A stretch of 64,000 bases of DNA from Neobacillus niacini (GCF_000759675.1 NZ_BAWM01000006.1:62001-126000); one strand, 5' to 3'; positions 8,130 to 16,659 are shown, numbered from the stretch's first letter. A program made the numbers and translations. The notes: generated by a model not told the origin, from the letters alone.

Positions 8130-8839
8130 GGGATATCATTACAATCCCTTTAAATAGTGAAGAGTCTCTTATTATCGCAAGTGATAATAGCGGTGGTATT
8201 GGAAAGAAAGCACAGGATCATGTACAGGTTTCATACGAAACGGTAGCTTATTATTCATTTAGAGTAGCAGCAATGGAATGTATCGCAGCAGGTGGAGTGC
8301 TGGTTTCAGTAGTTCTTCATAATTTTTGTGGAGATAGTAACTGGAGTGAACTGATAAATGGAATTCAAAAAGGATTGGCAGAATTAAACTTAGAGGATGT
8401 ACCGATCACAGGTAGCACAGAGAGTAATTTCCATTTACAACAATCTGCTGTTGGATTAGTCGTTCTTGGTAAAAAGGTTATGGATAAAAAAACGGAGAAG
8501 ATTTATTCAAATGACCTTAAATTTGCCGTAATCGGTATGCCGTTAGTTGGAAACGAAGTGATTGACCTAGCACACCAGGTTGTACCTTTATCGATTTTTC
8601 AAGAAATCTCTAAACTTGAAGATATAATGGTTTGGCCGGTTGGCTCAAAAGGAATCTTGACTGAGTTTAATCAGATGTTTCCTACTAAAGAATTTACGAA
8701 GGAAATGCTGGGGACGAAGCTGGACGTATTAAAATCTTCAGGACCTGCAACCTGCTTTATTATTGCCTTTGAACATGATCAAGAAGAGGCTTTAAAAAGA
8801 TTGGCAGCTGGCCATTTCCATTCTGTTACTGTTAAATAA
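8126..8839 (+). CDS. cblS: CblS-like alpha-ribazole kinase
   Basis: A 237-residue protein with a PurM/AIR-synthetase-like N-terminus: ASDNSGGIGKKAQD is the nucleotide/metal-binding Asp-Gly segment of that fold, and ITGSTESNF follows. CblS of Listeria and Geobacillus is a kinase of this fold that makes alpha-ribazole-phosphate, bypassing the CobT route from dimethylbenzimidazole. Context supports this: it is the last gene of the cob operon, overlaps the transporter-like gene as ATGA, and is followed by a bidirectional terminator. The kinase reaction is inferred from the family and neighbours, not from an active site I can verify. Confidence 0.75.
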   Translation: MRDIITIPLNSEESLIIASDNSGGIGKKAQDHVQVSYETVAYYSFRVAAMECIAAGGVLVSVVLHNFCGDSNWSELINGIQKGLAELNLEDVPITGSTESNFHLQQSAVGLVVLGKKVMDKKTEKIYSNDLKFAVIGMPLVGNEVIDLAHQVVPLSIFQEISKLEDIMVWPVGSKGILTEFNQMFPTKEFTKEMLGTKLDVLKSSGPATCFIIAFEHDQEEALKRLAAGHFHSVTVK

Positions 8840-8842
8840 AAT

Positions 8843-8870
8843 AGCACGCCATTGCGGCGTGCTACTCTTT
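8843..8870. terminator. Bidirectional terminator between the cob operon and the PBP gene
   Basis: Perfect 8-bp stem AGCACGCC (8843-8850) / GGCGTGCT (8856-8863) with a 5-base loop, T-rich on the + side (ACTCTTTT) and with TATTTTATTT on the opposite strand. It closes the cobalamin operon and the convergent PBP gene. Confidence 0.85.
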
Positions 8871-10964
8871 TAATCCTTGCAGTTTTTGGATGATCGAATC
8901 AATGCCTTTTCCAATTGAAATCATGGCATCGTCAATGCCTTTTTTCCAAACTGGGGCTTGCTCTTGAATTTTTTCACCAAGCTTTTGCGCGTTTTCATTT
9001 AATTCCACTTTGATTTGCTCAGCCTGCTTTTTAATATCTTCTCTTGTTTGTTGTTTACCTGCTAATTGGTCATTGATCGAGACGACATCAAAACGTTCAT
9101 TTGGTAAATGCGGGATTGAAGCCTTCATGATTTCCTTGAAAATCGGAACCACATTTCCAGAACTGTTGTTTGGCAGATAATGCTGTCGATCTGTTTGGTC
9201 ATAGCCTATCCAAATAGATGCAACCAAGTTAGGAGTATAACCAACCATCCATTGATCCTTCGTTCCGTTTATATCATTAAATGGCAGCTGGGTTGAACCT
9301 GTTTTTCCTGCTATCTGAACATCAGGAATATGAGCGTTTTTACCAGTACCAGATTCGACTACATTTAGGAGCATTGCTGTCATATTATCTGCAGTCTCTT
9401 TTGATGTTACTTTGGTAGTTTCCGGTTCACGTTCAGCAATTATATTTCCAGTAGGACCAACAATTTTTGTGATGAGATGGCTGTCATGTCGTTTACCGCC
9501 ATTCGGAAATACAGTGAATGCATTTGCTAATTGCTCCGGAGATACTCCTTTACTCATTCCTCCGAGGGCAATAGCCAGATTTTTATCTTCCTTTTCAATG
9601 GGTAGTCCAAAGGTTTTGAGCTTGTCTAAACCCTTCTCAAGACCAATCTCATTTAAGAGCCAAACTGCTGGGATATTTAACGATTCCTCCAAAGCTTTAT
9701 ACATCTGAACCTTACCCTGATAGGTTTTTGAGAAATTTTCAGGTTTGTACTCTCCAAAAGAAGTAGGCTCATCGACGAGTTCAGAGTTGAATGTGTAGCC
9801 TTCCTCAAGGGCTGGTGTATAAACCGCTAGCGGCTTAATTGTTGAACCTGGCTGAGCTCTTAATTGGGTGGCGCGGTTAAATCCTCTAAATACATGCTCA
9901 CCACGACCGCCGACAAGAGCAAGTACACCTCCCGAAGCCGGATCCATTAGAACAGAACCGCTTTGAACAATACTTTCACCAGTTCCTTTCGGGAAAAGGG
10001 ATTTATTATTGATTACCTTTTCAAGTCCTGTTTGCAGGTTTTGGTCTAATTCGGTATAAATTCGATAACCTCTCGTTAATATCTCTTCCTGTGTTAATCC
10101 ATATTTAGAAATCGCTTCATTTAATACAGCATCAACATAATAAGGATATTTACGCTCCACCAAACTTCCGCTGCCGCTATTGATCTTAATCTTTTCATTT
10201 TTTGCCACATTGTACTGTTCCTTGGTAATCATACCAAGTTCGTTCATCTTGCCTAAAACGAGATCTCTTCGTTTCATTGCCACGTCATAGTTTTTTGTTG
10301 GGTCAAGGTAATTGGGAGATTGTAATAACCCTGCGAGTAGGGCTGCCTCACTGATAGTTACTTCATTAATGTTTTTATTAAAATATCTTTTTGACGCATT
10401 ACTGATTCCCCATGCACCACTGCCAAAATAAACTTGATTCAAGTACATTTGTAAGATTTCATCTTTTTTATAAACTTTCTCAATCTTCACCGCTAAAAAT
10501 AACTCTTCAGCTTTCCGTTTATAGGTTTGTTCTGGGGAAAGCAAGGCGTTTTTCGCTAATTGCTGTGTTAGCGTACTGCCGCCGCCAGTAATCTCACCTG
10601 CAAATAAATTGTTGAAAAAAGCTCTAGTGATGCCCTTTAGATCAAATCCGTTATGTTCATAAAAGCGTTCATCTTCAATGGCAACAACTGCACCAGGAAC
10701 ATATTTTGGGAGCTCCTCAATCTTAACCCCCACAGTCCGATTGGTGGCAACATTTGTAGCGACACTACCATTACGATCATAAATGACGGTCGGTTGGCTA
10801 AGACCTTCCTTTAATGTCTGGACATTTGCTCTTGTTGCAAGCCAGCCGAAATATACAATGGTTACGAGCACGACAATTAAAATGACTAATAATAATAACT
10901 GTGTTATGTGCTTCTTTTTCCAGAAACGGACAATCATTTCCCAATATGGGCGTAATTTTTCCAT
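8862..10964 (-). CDS. Class A penicillin-binding protein (glycosyltransferase/transpeptidase)
   Basis: Bifunctional peptidoglycan synthase of 700 residues, anchored by one N-terminal membrane helix (about residues 20-44). The GT51 domain has the catalytic Glu in EDERFYEH (residues 97-104) and GGGSTLTQQLAKN. The transpeptidase domain has SxxK at Ser374 (GSTIK), SxN at 428-430 and KTGST at 554-558. A charged, helical C-terminal tail of about 70 residues follows. Length and order resemble B. subtilis PbpF/PbpG (PBP2c/2d), which act in spore cortex or germ-cell-wall synthesis, but I cannot separate these from PbpD. It is transcribed alone, converging on the cob operon. Confidence 0.92.
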   Translation of the reverse strand: MEKLRPYWEMIVRFWKKKHITQLLLLVILIVVLVTIVYFGWLATRANVQTLKEGLSQPTVIYDRNGSVATNVATNRTVGVKIEELPKYVPGAVVAIEDERFYEHNGFDLKGITRAFFNNLFAGEITGGGSTLTQQLAKNALLSPEQTYKRKAEELFLAVKIEKVYKKDEILQMYLNQVYFGSGAWGISNASKRYFNKNINEVTISEAALLAGLLQSPNYLDPTKNYDVAMKRRDLVLGKMNELGMITKEQYNVAKNEKIKINSGSGSLVERKYPYYVDAVLNEAISKYGLTQEEILTRGYRIYTELDQNLQTGLEKVINNKSLFPKGTGESIVQSGSVLMDPASGGVLALVGGRGEHVFRGFNRATQLRAQPGSTIKPLAVYTPALEEGYTFNSELVDEPTSFGEYKPENFSKTYQGKVQMYKALEESLNIPAVWLLNEIGLEKGLDKLKTFGLPIEKEDKNLAIALGGMSKGVSPEQLANAFTVFPNGGKRHDSHLITKIVGPTGNIIAEREPETTKVTSKETADNMTAMLLNVVESGTGKNAHIPDVQIAGKTGSTQLPFNDINGTKDQWMVGYTPNLVASIWIGYDQTDRQHYLPNNSSGNVVPIFKEIMKASIPHLPNERFDVVSINDQLAGKQQTREDIKKQAEQIKVELNENAQKLGEKIQEQAPVWKKGIDDAMISIGKGIDSIIQKLQGLKE

Positions 10965-11211
10965 TGTGTCTCCTTTCCTTCAAAAGGTTTTTTGCTTTAT
11001 TCATTATAAATTTTTTAGCAAAAAAACACCAATAATAGCCTTTTATGTAGAATATCAAAAAAATTAAAATTATTTTAACAAGAGTGAATGTACTAAGAGC
11101 AATGAGAAGAGAAGATTAATTTTTGATCCTGTGATATTTGCGGACAACCATTTTCAGTCCAAGCATATGTTAGTAGAAAGAACGTCTAAACAAAAGGAAG
11201 GGGATGTGAGA

Positions 11212-11478
11212 ATGATCAACTGGAAGGTCCGCTTTAAGAACCGAAGCTGGGTAATGGCGTTTGTTGCTCAGTTAATGATTGTCGCTCAAATGCTCTTAGG
11301 AGGATTAAATGCATTAGGAATTACCGATTTTCAACTTTCAGATGCGATTCAGCAATCGATTTTAAACTTTATTAATTCCGTATTTATTTTACTTTCATTG
11401 ATGGGAATCATACAGGATCCAACCACTAAAGGTATGAGTGACAGTGAACGTGCAAAAACATATAACGAACCTCATTAA
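11212..11478 (+). CDS. Phi-LC3-type holin-like protein
   Basis: An 88-residue protein beginning MINWKVRFKNRSWVMAF, with one hydrophobic segment near the N-terminus (about 15-35), a second at about 55-70 and the ending DPTTKGMSDSERAKTY. This is the layout and wording of the phage phi-LC3 holin family. Holins form membrane holes that release endolysin, but no lysin or other phage gene is nearby, so this copy may be domesticated or a remnant. ATG 11212 follows AAGGAAGGGG at a good distance; the longer frame from 11131 lacks such a signal. A terminator hairpin follows. Confidence 0.8.
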   Translation: MINWKVRFKNRSWVMAFVAQLMIVAQMLLGGLNALGITDFQLSDAIQQSILNFINSVFILLSLMGIIQDPTTKGMSDSERAKTYNEPH

Positions 11479-11491
11479 TAATATAGATTGA

Positions 11492-11540
11492 ATAAACGCT
11501 TAGCTGCCCCAAAGTGGGTAAGTTCGGGCGTTTATTTTTT
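11492..11540 (+). terminator. Terminator-like hairpin after the holin gene
   Basis: ATAAACGC (11492-11499) pairs with GCGTTTAT (11528-11535), with inner CTTA/TAAG and CCC/GGG pairing, followed by a run of T. Confidence 0.65.
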
Positions 11541-11664
11541 ATGTAGAAAATTGTAAAAATAAAGAGATTGAAATTTCTGAATTGTCGAAGCGGTAGGGGG
11601 TATAATGGAGATGAGAACAATGGTCAGATAAGAAAAAGTAATATTTGAGAAAGGGGTTCTTGAT

Positions 11665-11889
11665 ATGTGGAACTGGATTGCGATGGTAGCAAGTATATAC
11701 ATACTTTTTATTATCCTTGAGGAGTCTGTTTATTTACTTTGGAATCGTTATGTTTACGGTCCGAAAGAGAGAAAAGCAAGACTTTGGAAAAGAATCATAT
11801 TGGGAATTGCCTTTTTAATTCGATTACACCTAAGAGAAATTAGACAAAAGCATACACATAGAATAAGTTCAGATAAACAATCTGCATAA
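11665..11889 (+). CDS. Small one-helix membrane protein, unknown function
   Basis: A 74-residue protein with one N-terminal membrane helix (about residues 3-25), then a positively charged cytoplasmic tail rich in Arg and Lys (YGPKERKARLWKR), a second partly hydrophobic segment, and a His/Arg-rich end. The start ATG 11665 is preceded by AAAGGGG with eight bases spacing. I do not recognise a family. It stands alone between two terminators, so it has its own transcript. The basic tail would sit inside the cell by the positive-inside rule. Confidence 0.7.
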   Translation: MWNWIAMVASIYILFIILEESVYLLWNRYVYGPKERKARLWKRIILGIAFLIRLHLREIRQKHTHRISSDKQSA

Positions 11890-11927
11890 AAAAGGTTCCT
11901 CTACAATCCGTAAAGGAACTTTTTTTT
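11888..11927. terminator. Bidirectional terminator
   Basis: GTTCCT (11895-11900) pairs with AGGAAC (11914-11919). There is an A-run on the left and an eight-base T-run on the right, so it can end both the small membrane gene and the convergent histidine kinase gene, whose stop codon overlaps the T-run. Confidence 0.8.
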
Positions 11928-13218
11928 ATGCGGTTACTGTTGATTTACCGATGGCGGGTGAAGAAATTTGTTCCACCGGTAAAGTAATGTTAACCGTGGT
12001 TCCAATTCCAATTTCACTGTCAAACATGATATTCCCTTTGTGGGATTGAACAATTTTATAGCTGACCGTTAAACCTAGGCCTGTCCCTTTTTCCTTCGAT
12101 GAATAGAAGGGTTCACCGACCTTTTGTAAAAGTTCCTTTGAAATACCACAGCCTTGATCTTTTACTGTAATGGCTAATCGATTATCTTCCAAGAGACCAA
12201 TACTAATCGATATTTTACTATCATTTTTTGATGCTTCAATTGAATTTTTGATTAGATTAATAAATAATTGCTTCAACTGGTTTGGCTCACATTCAATGAT
12301 GATATCCTCTTTTGGAAAATTAGATTCAATTTGAACATTGTAAAGAGTTGCTTCGACAGCTAATAATGAAATGACATCATTTAATATTTTTTGAATCGCT
12401 AATTTTGAATATTTTAAATGCTGTGGTTTGGCTAATAGTAAAAGCTCTCCAACAATGTGATTGATTCGATTCAATTCATCTAGCATAATTTGATAATAAT
12501 CTTGGTGTTTATCATCTTCCATTTGTAATAATTGAACAAAACCTTTTAATGAGGTTAAGGGATTTCTAATCTCATGGGCAACACTGGCAGATAACTCGCC
12601 GACCACAGATAATTTTTCGGATCTGTTCAAACGTTCTTCTGTTTGCCTTAGTGTCGTAATATCACGCCCAATAATGACTAAACCTTCTCTGCTTCCATCC
12701 TCATGGAACAATGGAACTTTAATCGTATCAAAAATTTTCGATGTTCCATCAGACCGTGACACGATCTCTTCACACCGTGTGATAGTACCTTTTTCCCAAG
12801 TTTCCTCATCAGAAAATTCACAGTATTTCAGCGATTCAGAATAGAACTCACTGTATTCTGCTAATTCTGAGTCTTTTTTTCCAAAATAATCGACATTCTC
12901 AAGTTGAAATAATTTCAGTCCAAAGTCATTGGCTTGAATCCATCGACCTTCGCCATCTTTAAAGTTTACAAAATCCACCATTGAATTGATAAGGGTAGAT
13001 AAACGTTTTTCTTGTTCTTTTGTAGTATATAGTTCTTCTTTTTTAAGGATGAAAAAATAAAAGATTCCACCCGTTACAAGGATATAGAAAATTTCTTTCC
13101 CTCGTTCAAAATAATTAACAAGGGATGAAGGAATATAATGTGTCAGCAGATAATTACTTGCGTATAGCCAAATTAAGCTGCTTATCAGGTAAAGGAATAC
13201 TAATTTCGTCTTCTTCAT
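11926..13218 (-). CDS. PAS-domain sensor histidine kinase (sporulation-kinase type)
   Basis: A 430-residue membrane kinase. It has two N-terminal helices (about residues 7-27 and 42-58) with almost no external loop, a PAS domain (about 76-190, ending in VIIGRDITTLRQTEERL), and then HisKA with the phospho-acceptor His215 in ASVAHEIRNPLTSLKGF. The ATPase domain has the N box LIKNSIEA, G1 DQGCGI and G2 GTGLGL. The H-box wording is that of the KinA-KinE kinases which feed the Spo0A phosphorelay. No response regulator gene is adjacent, which also fits an orphan phosphorelay kinase. Its signal is unknown. Confidence 0.88.
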   Translation of the reverse strand: MKKTKLVFLYLISSLIWLYASNYLLTHYIPSSLVNYFERGKEIFYILVTGGIFYFFILKKEELYTTKEQEKRLSTLINSMVDFVNFKDGEGRWIQANDFGLKLFQLENVDYFGKKDSELAEYSEFYSESLKYCEFSDEETWEKGTITRCEEIVSRSDGTSKIFDTIKVPLFHEDGSREGLVIIGRDITTLRQTEERLNRSEKLSVVGELSASVAHEIRNPLTSLKGFVQLLQMEDDKHQDYYQIMLDELNRINHIVGELLLLAKPQHLKYSKLAIQKILNDVISLLAVEATLYNVQIESNFPKEDIIIECEPNQLKQLFINLIKNSIEASKNDSKISISIGLLEDNRLAITVKDQGCGISKELLQKVGEPFYSSKEKGTGLGLTVSYKIVQSHKGNIMFDSEIGIGTTVNITLPVEQISSPAIGKSTVTA

Positions 13219-13364
13219 TTATTTAGTCCTATCCTCTCTTGGAAGGAAAGTTCCCTAGATTTTCAAAAAAAATATTGTTGCATAACTTATAGTACTAAAG
13301 ATTGAAGGAATTTGGAATATCTGAAAACTGGAAATCTACATAATTACAATAAAAAGGTTATAAA

Positions 13365-13559
13365 TTGGTAACAACGCTGTTAACTTGGAAAAGCGATTCG
13401 GTTGTGGCAGGTATAAAATGTTATCCATCTTATTTTCAATGAGCAATTACTTATTATCATCGAAGAATTGCTGAGGTGCCTGACGCGGCGTATTATTGGT
13501 ATTATTTAGCTGATGAACATGTAAAAGCCGGTCTTCCAAAAAACGAGAGAATATTATAA
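13365..13559 (+). pseudogene. Possible small gene with an in-frame stop
   Basis: Reading from TTG 13365 (AAAAAGG about eight bases upstream) gives a protein-like sequence, VTTLLTWKSDSVVAGIKCY, then a TGA at 13440-13442, then 38 further codons in the same frame, including RRIAEVPDAAYYWYYLADE, to a TAA at 13557. The residue composition on both sides of the TGA looks coded rather than random (Tyr/Trp/Ala-rich, sensible charge distribution). I do not recognise a family. It could be a small gene inactivated by a nonsense change, or chance. Confidence 0.3.
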
Positions 13560-13611
13560 ATTTTAATAAAAAAACTTGTTTTATCTGAAAGTTCAGAATA
13601 AAATTAAACTA

Positions 13612-13633
13612 ACATACCAACCGGTAAGTATGT
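13612..13633. promoter_or_regulatory. 22-bp palindromic operator, probably for the TetR at 18296
   Basis: ACATACCAACC/GGTAAGTATGT is palindromic at 9 of 11 positions and lies 76 bases before the acyl-CoA dehydrogenase start. A near-copy lies at 17232-17253 upstream of the second SDR. Size and symmetry fit a TetR-family operator, and the cluster encodes one TetR. Confidence 0.65.
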
Positions 13634-13708
13634 TTCCGGTATTGCTTGCATTATATTATTTAGCAGCTAATATGAGTAAATTCTAATGAAAAGAATGGAG
13701 TGAAAGGT

Positions 13709-14887
13709 ATGCATTTACGTTTAACTGATGAACAAAAAATGGTGCAAAAAACAATTAGAAGATTTGTAGAAAAAGAATTGATCCCTCTTGAAAATGATGT
13801 TTTGAGAAATGAAAGGGAAGGGAAACCAAGTCTTTCTCCTGGTAAACTGAAGGAACTCCAATTAAAAGCGAAGGAAGCAGGATTCTGGGGCATTAATACG
13901 CCTGAAGAGTATGGTGGAGCAGATTTAGGACAAATGATGATGGCCATTGTATTAATGGAGGTTTCTAAAACGTTTGTGCCATTTTCCTTTGGCGGCTCTG
14001 CTGATAATATCCTTTACTACGGTAACGAGGAGCAAAAGAAAAAATACTTATTACCAACCATTAATGGCGTGAAGAAATCTTGCTTTGCGATGACTGAGCC
14101 TGGTGCAGGTTCTGATACTAGGAATATTAAAATGTCGGCTGTCAAGGATGGCAGTGAATGGGTGTTAAATGGAGAAAAAACGTTTATCACCGGTGGGAAT
14201 GAAGCGGATTTTGTAATGGCGATAGCGATTACAGATAAAGACCTGCACCAATCAACACAGGGGCGCGAAGGTGTTACATGCTTTATTGTTGACAGGGATA
14301 TGGGCTGGAAATCTGAGTATATACATACCATGGGAGAATGGGGACCAGCAGGTCTAGTATTTGAAAATGTTCTAGTGTCAGAATCGAATATTCTGGGTGA
14401 ATTACACAAGGGTTACAATCTTGGGTTGGAATGGATTGGATTTGCAAGATGGGTGGTGGGTGCCAGAGCCGTTGGAGCAGCTGAGCGATTATTGCAAATG
14501 GCAATTGATTATTCAAAGGAACGGATAACCTTTGGAAAACCAATTGCCGAAAGACAAGCAATTCAGTGGCAAATTGCTGACTCAGCAGTTGAAATTGAAG
14601 CAGCTAAATGGCTGGTATTAAACGCTGCCTTTACGCTTGATAACGGAGAAGATAATCGCCACCTTGCTTCAATGGCAAAACTTTATGGCGCTAATATGGG
14701 TAATAATGTGGTCGACCGTGTTCTGCAAATTCACGGCGGAATGGGCTATACAAGAGAACTGCCAATCGAGCGCTGGTACCGTGAAGCAAGACTCTGGAGA
14801 ATTTATGATGGCACAGATGAAATTCAGCGAATGATCATCGCACGTAATCTAATTAAAGGACATGTTAAAGTTGGTCAATACGTATAA
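13709..14887 (+). CDS. Acyl-CoA dehydrogenase
   Basis: FAD-dependent enzyme that introduces the alpha,beta double bond in an acyl-CoA. All family blocks are present: the N-terminal helical domain (LTDEQKMVQKTIRRFVEKE), FAMTEPGAGSD in the beta domain, INGEKTFITGG-like wording, then YSKERITFGKPIAERQAIQW and QIHGGMGYTRELPIERWYR. The 392 residues from ATG 13709 (TGGAGTGA upstream) fit; GTG 13700 is less likely. The usual base Glu of the IYEGT motif is Asp here (IYDGTDEIQ, about residue 367), so the base may be Asp or another residue, suggesting an unusual substrate. First gene of the catabolic cluster, behind a palindromic operator. Confidence 0.93.
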   Translation: MHLRLTDEQKMVQKTIRRFVEKELIPLENDVLRNEREGKPSLSPGKLKELQLKAKEAGFWGINTPEEYGGADLGQMMMAIVLMEVSKTFVPFSFGGSADNILYYGNEEQKKKYLLPTINGVKKSCFAMTEPGAGSDTRNIKMSAVKDGSEWVLNGEKTFITGGNEADFVMAIAITDKDLHQSTQGREGVTCFIVDRDMGWKSEYIHTMGEWGPAGLVFENVLVSESNILGELHKGYNLGLEWIGFARWVVGARAVGAAERLLQMAIDYSKERITFGKPIAERQAIQWQIADSAVEIEAAKWLVLNAAFTLDNGEDNRHLASMAKLYGANMGNNVVDRVLQIHGGMGYTRELPIERWYREARLWRIYDGTDEIQRMIIARNLIKGHVKVGQYV

Positions 14888-14961
14888 TGACAATTGTAAG
14901 CGTTGTCTATTGAATACTAGTTTTCAAGAATATGAAATTGATTTGTTCGGGAGGAATAGGA

Positions 14962-15726
14962 ATGACAGGGAGATTTTCAGGAAGAGTGGCATTTGTTACA
15001 GGCGGCAGCCGTGGAATTGGAAAAGGGATTGTCGAACTGTTTGCAGAAGAAGGCGCGAAAGTAGCTTTTATTGATTTAAATGAAGAAGCATTAGCGGTGA
15101 CAACAAATGAACTAAAAGAAAAAGGCTATGATGTTTTTTCGAAGGTTGCGAATGTAGTAGACGCTGAGCAGGTAGAAGGCGCCTTTAAAGAGGCATATGA
15201 AGCATTTGGCTCGATTGATATTCTAGTTAATAATGCAGGTGTGATCCGCGATAACTTATTATTTAAAATGACAGACTCAGATTGGCAGACCGTCATGGAT
15301 GTTCACTTAAAAGGATCTTTTAATGCTGCCCGTGCAGCACAAAAATACATGGTCGAAAACAAATACGGTCGTATCATTAACATTTCATCTACATCAGCTC
15401 TCGGCAACCGAGGCCAAGTCAATTATGCTGCTGCAAAAGCAGGATTACAAGGCTTTACAAAGACACTTGCTATTGAGCTTGGAAGATATGGGATTACTGC
15501 AAACTCTGTTGCACCTGGGTTTATTGAAACCGAAATGACAAAGGATACAGCTGCTAGGATTGGTATTCCATTTGAGCAATTAGTTCAGGCAAGTGTAGCC
15601 AATATTCCGGTTGGAAGAAGCGGAAAGCCTGCAGATATTGCCAATGCCGTTGCCTTCTTTGCGGATGAAAAATCTTCTTTTGTAAATGGTCAGGTTATTT
15701 ATGTAGCTGGCGGGCCAAAAAATTAA
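14962..15726 (+). CDS. Short-chain dehydrogenase, FabG-like 3-oxoacyl reductase type
   Basis: Classical SDR of 254 residues. It has the cofactor loop TGGSRGIGKG near the N-terminus, NNAG (VNNAGVIRDNLLFKM), catalytic Ser in IINISSTSA and the YAAAK active site, then PGFIETEMT. In this cluster it most likely oxidises a 3-hydroxyacyl-CoA to the 3-keto form. ATG 14962 follows GAGGAATAGG at correct spacing, and the longer frame from 14932 is discarded. An imperfect CcpA-type cre sequence (TTGTAAGCGTTGTC, about 14894-14907) lies just upstream. A second SDR of the cluster (17301) is of another subfamily. Confidence 0.9.
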   Translation: MTGRFSGRVAFVTGGSRGIGKGIVELFAEEGAKVAFIDLNEEALAVTTNELKEKGYDVFSKVANVVDAEQVEGAFKEAYEAFGSIDILVNNAGVIRDNLLFKMTDSDWQTVMDVHLKGSFNAARAAQKYMVENKYGRIINISSTSALGNRGQVNYAAAKAGLQGFTKTLAIELGRYGITANSVAPGFIETEMTKDTAARIGIPFEQLVQASVANIPVGRSGKPADIANAVAFFADEKSSFVNGQVIYVAGGPKN

Positions 15727-15750
15727 TCGAAAAAGTGAGGCGGAAATATA

Positions 15751-16200
15751 GTGTTCAGAGATCAAGTTGGTAAACGTTCCACTAAAGTGAAAAACGTTGT
15801 GGAAAGAGGAGCCGTAAAGAAATTCGCGGAAGCAATCGGAGACCCTCACCCTATTTATTTTGAAGAAGAAACAGGAAGAAATTCACGATATCAAAACAAT
15901 ATTGCTCCGCCAACATTCCCGAGGACGTTTGATTATGGAGTAATTGAGGGATTAAATCTGCCCAATAAAGGTTTAATCCACGGGGAGCAAACCTTTCATT
16001 ACGAGCGCCCATTAGTGGTTGGTGAGGAACTTCTTTGTTACTCCGAAGTGAAGAAGTACTTTGAGAAAAAAGGTAATTTTGGCGAAATGGGTTTTCTTAT
16101 TCTAGCAAGCTTTGGTGAAGATTTAGCAGGTAACACGATTTTTAGTTCAACATCGACGGTAGTTATTTCTGAAGCAGTGAGGAAGGTGCTAACAAAATGA
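15751..16200 (+). CDS. MaoC-like dehydratase, non-catalytic HadA-type subunit
   Basis: A 149-residue hot-dog-fold protein matching the N-terminal MaoC/FAS1-dehydratase type. In place of the catalytic Asp-x4-His segment it has GDPHPIYFEEE, where the His position is Tyr. This resembles HadA of mycobacteria, the substrate-binding partner of HadB. GTG 15751 follows GAGGCGG. It overlaps the next gene by ATGA, and that gene keeps the catalytic pair, so a HadAB-like heterodimer that hydrates or dehydrates (R)-3-hydroxyacyl-CoA is inferred. Confidence 0.82.
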   Translation: MFRDQVGKRSTKVKNVVERGAVKKFAEAIGDPHPIYFEEETGRNSRYQNNIAPPTFPRTFDYGVIEGLNLPNKGLIHGEQTFHYERPLVVGEELLCYSEVKKYFEKKGNFGEMGFLILASFGEDLAGNTIFSSTSTVVISEAVRKVLTK

Positions 16201-16598
16201 GCACTCTTGCGCAGTTAAATGTAGGTGATTCAGTTAAAGAAATTCAGTTAGAGCCGGTCTCACGAATCGATTTAATTAAATATGCAGGTGCCTCTGGAGA
16301 TTTTAATCCGATTCATACCATTGATGAGGAAGCGAAAAAAGCGGGATTACCAGGGATTATTGCACACGGTATGTGGACAATGGGCAATCTTGCAAAGCTA
16401 TTTACGCCCTATTTTGAAGAAGGATTTGTAAAGAATTATTCAATTCGTTTTAAAGGAATGGTCTTTTTAAATGATGTGATTACCCTTAAAGCGACCTTAA
16501 AGGAAGCAGTAGACAATAAGCTTCGCTTTCAGGTTCAGGCTGTTAACCAGAATGGAAATGAAGTTTTAAAAGGTGAAGTGTTGTTTAACCAATACTAA
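16197..16598 (+). CDS. MaoC-like enoyl-CoA hydratase, catalytic HadB-type subunit
   Basis: A 133-residue hot-dog-fold hydratase with the complete catalytic segment YAGASGDFNPIHTIDEEA, where Asp35 and His40 are the expected catalytic pair of R-specific hydratases, followed by GIIAHGMWTMG. It starts at ATG 16197, overlapping the stop of the HadA-like gene, so 1:1 production is likely. With the acyl-CoA dehydrogenase and FabG-like SDR it provides the first three steps of a beta-oxidation spiral by the (R)-hydroxy route. A weak hairpin (16607-16645) follows. Confidence 0.87.
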   Translation: MSTLAQLNVGDSVKEIQLEPVSRIDLIKYAGASGDFNPIHTIDEEAKKAGLPGIIAHGMWTMGNLAKLFTPYFEEGFVKNYSIRFKGMVFLNDVITLKATLKEAVDNKLRFQVQAVNQNGNEVLKGEVLFNQY

Positions 16599-16659
16599 AT
16601 ATTACCAACCCGGTCAAAAGACAGACTTATTCTTGAGGCTGGGTTTATTACTATCTTTT

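Noticed and set aside
11212..11478. Prophage region
   Set aside because: Only one holin-like gene is present, with no integrase, structural or lysis genes around it.
14894..14907. cre-like TTGTAAGCGTTGTC upstream of the first SDR
   Set aside because: Two mismatches to the consensus; noted in the gene entry but not listed as a site of its own.
16607..16645. Hairpin after the HadB-like gene as terminator
   Set aside because: AACCC/GGGTT pairing is short, the loop is long and the tail is poor in T, so it is mentioned only as weak.
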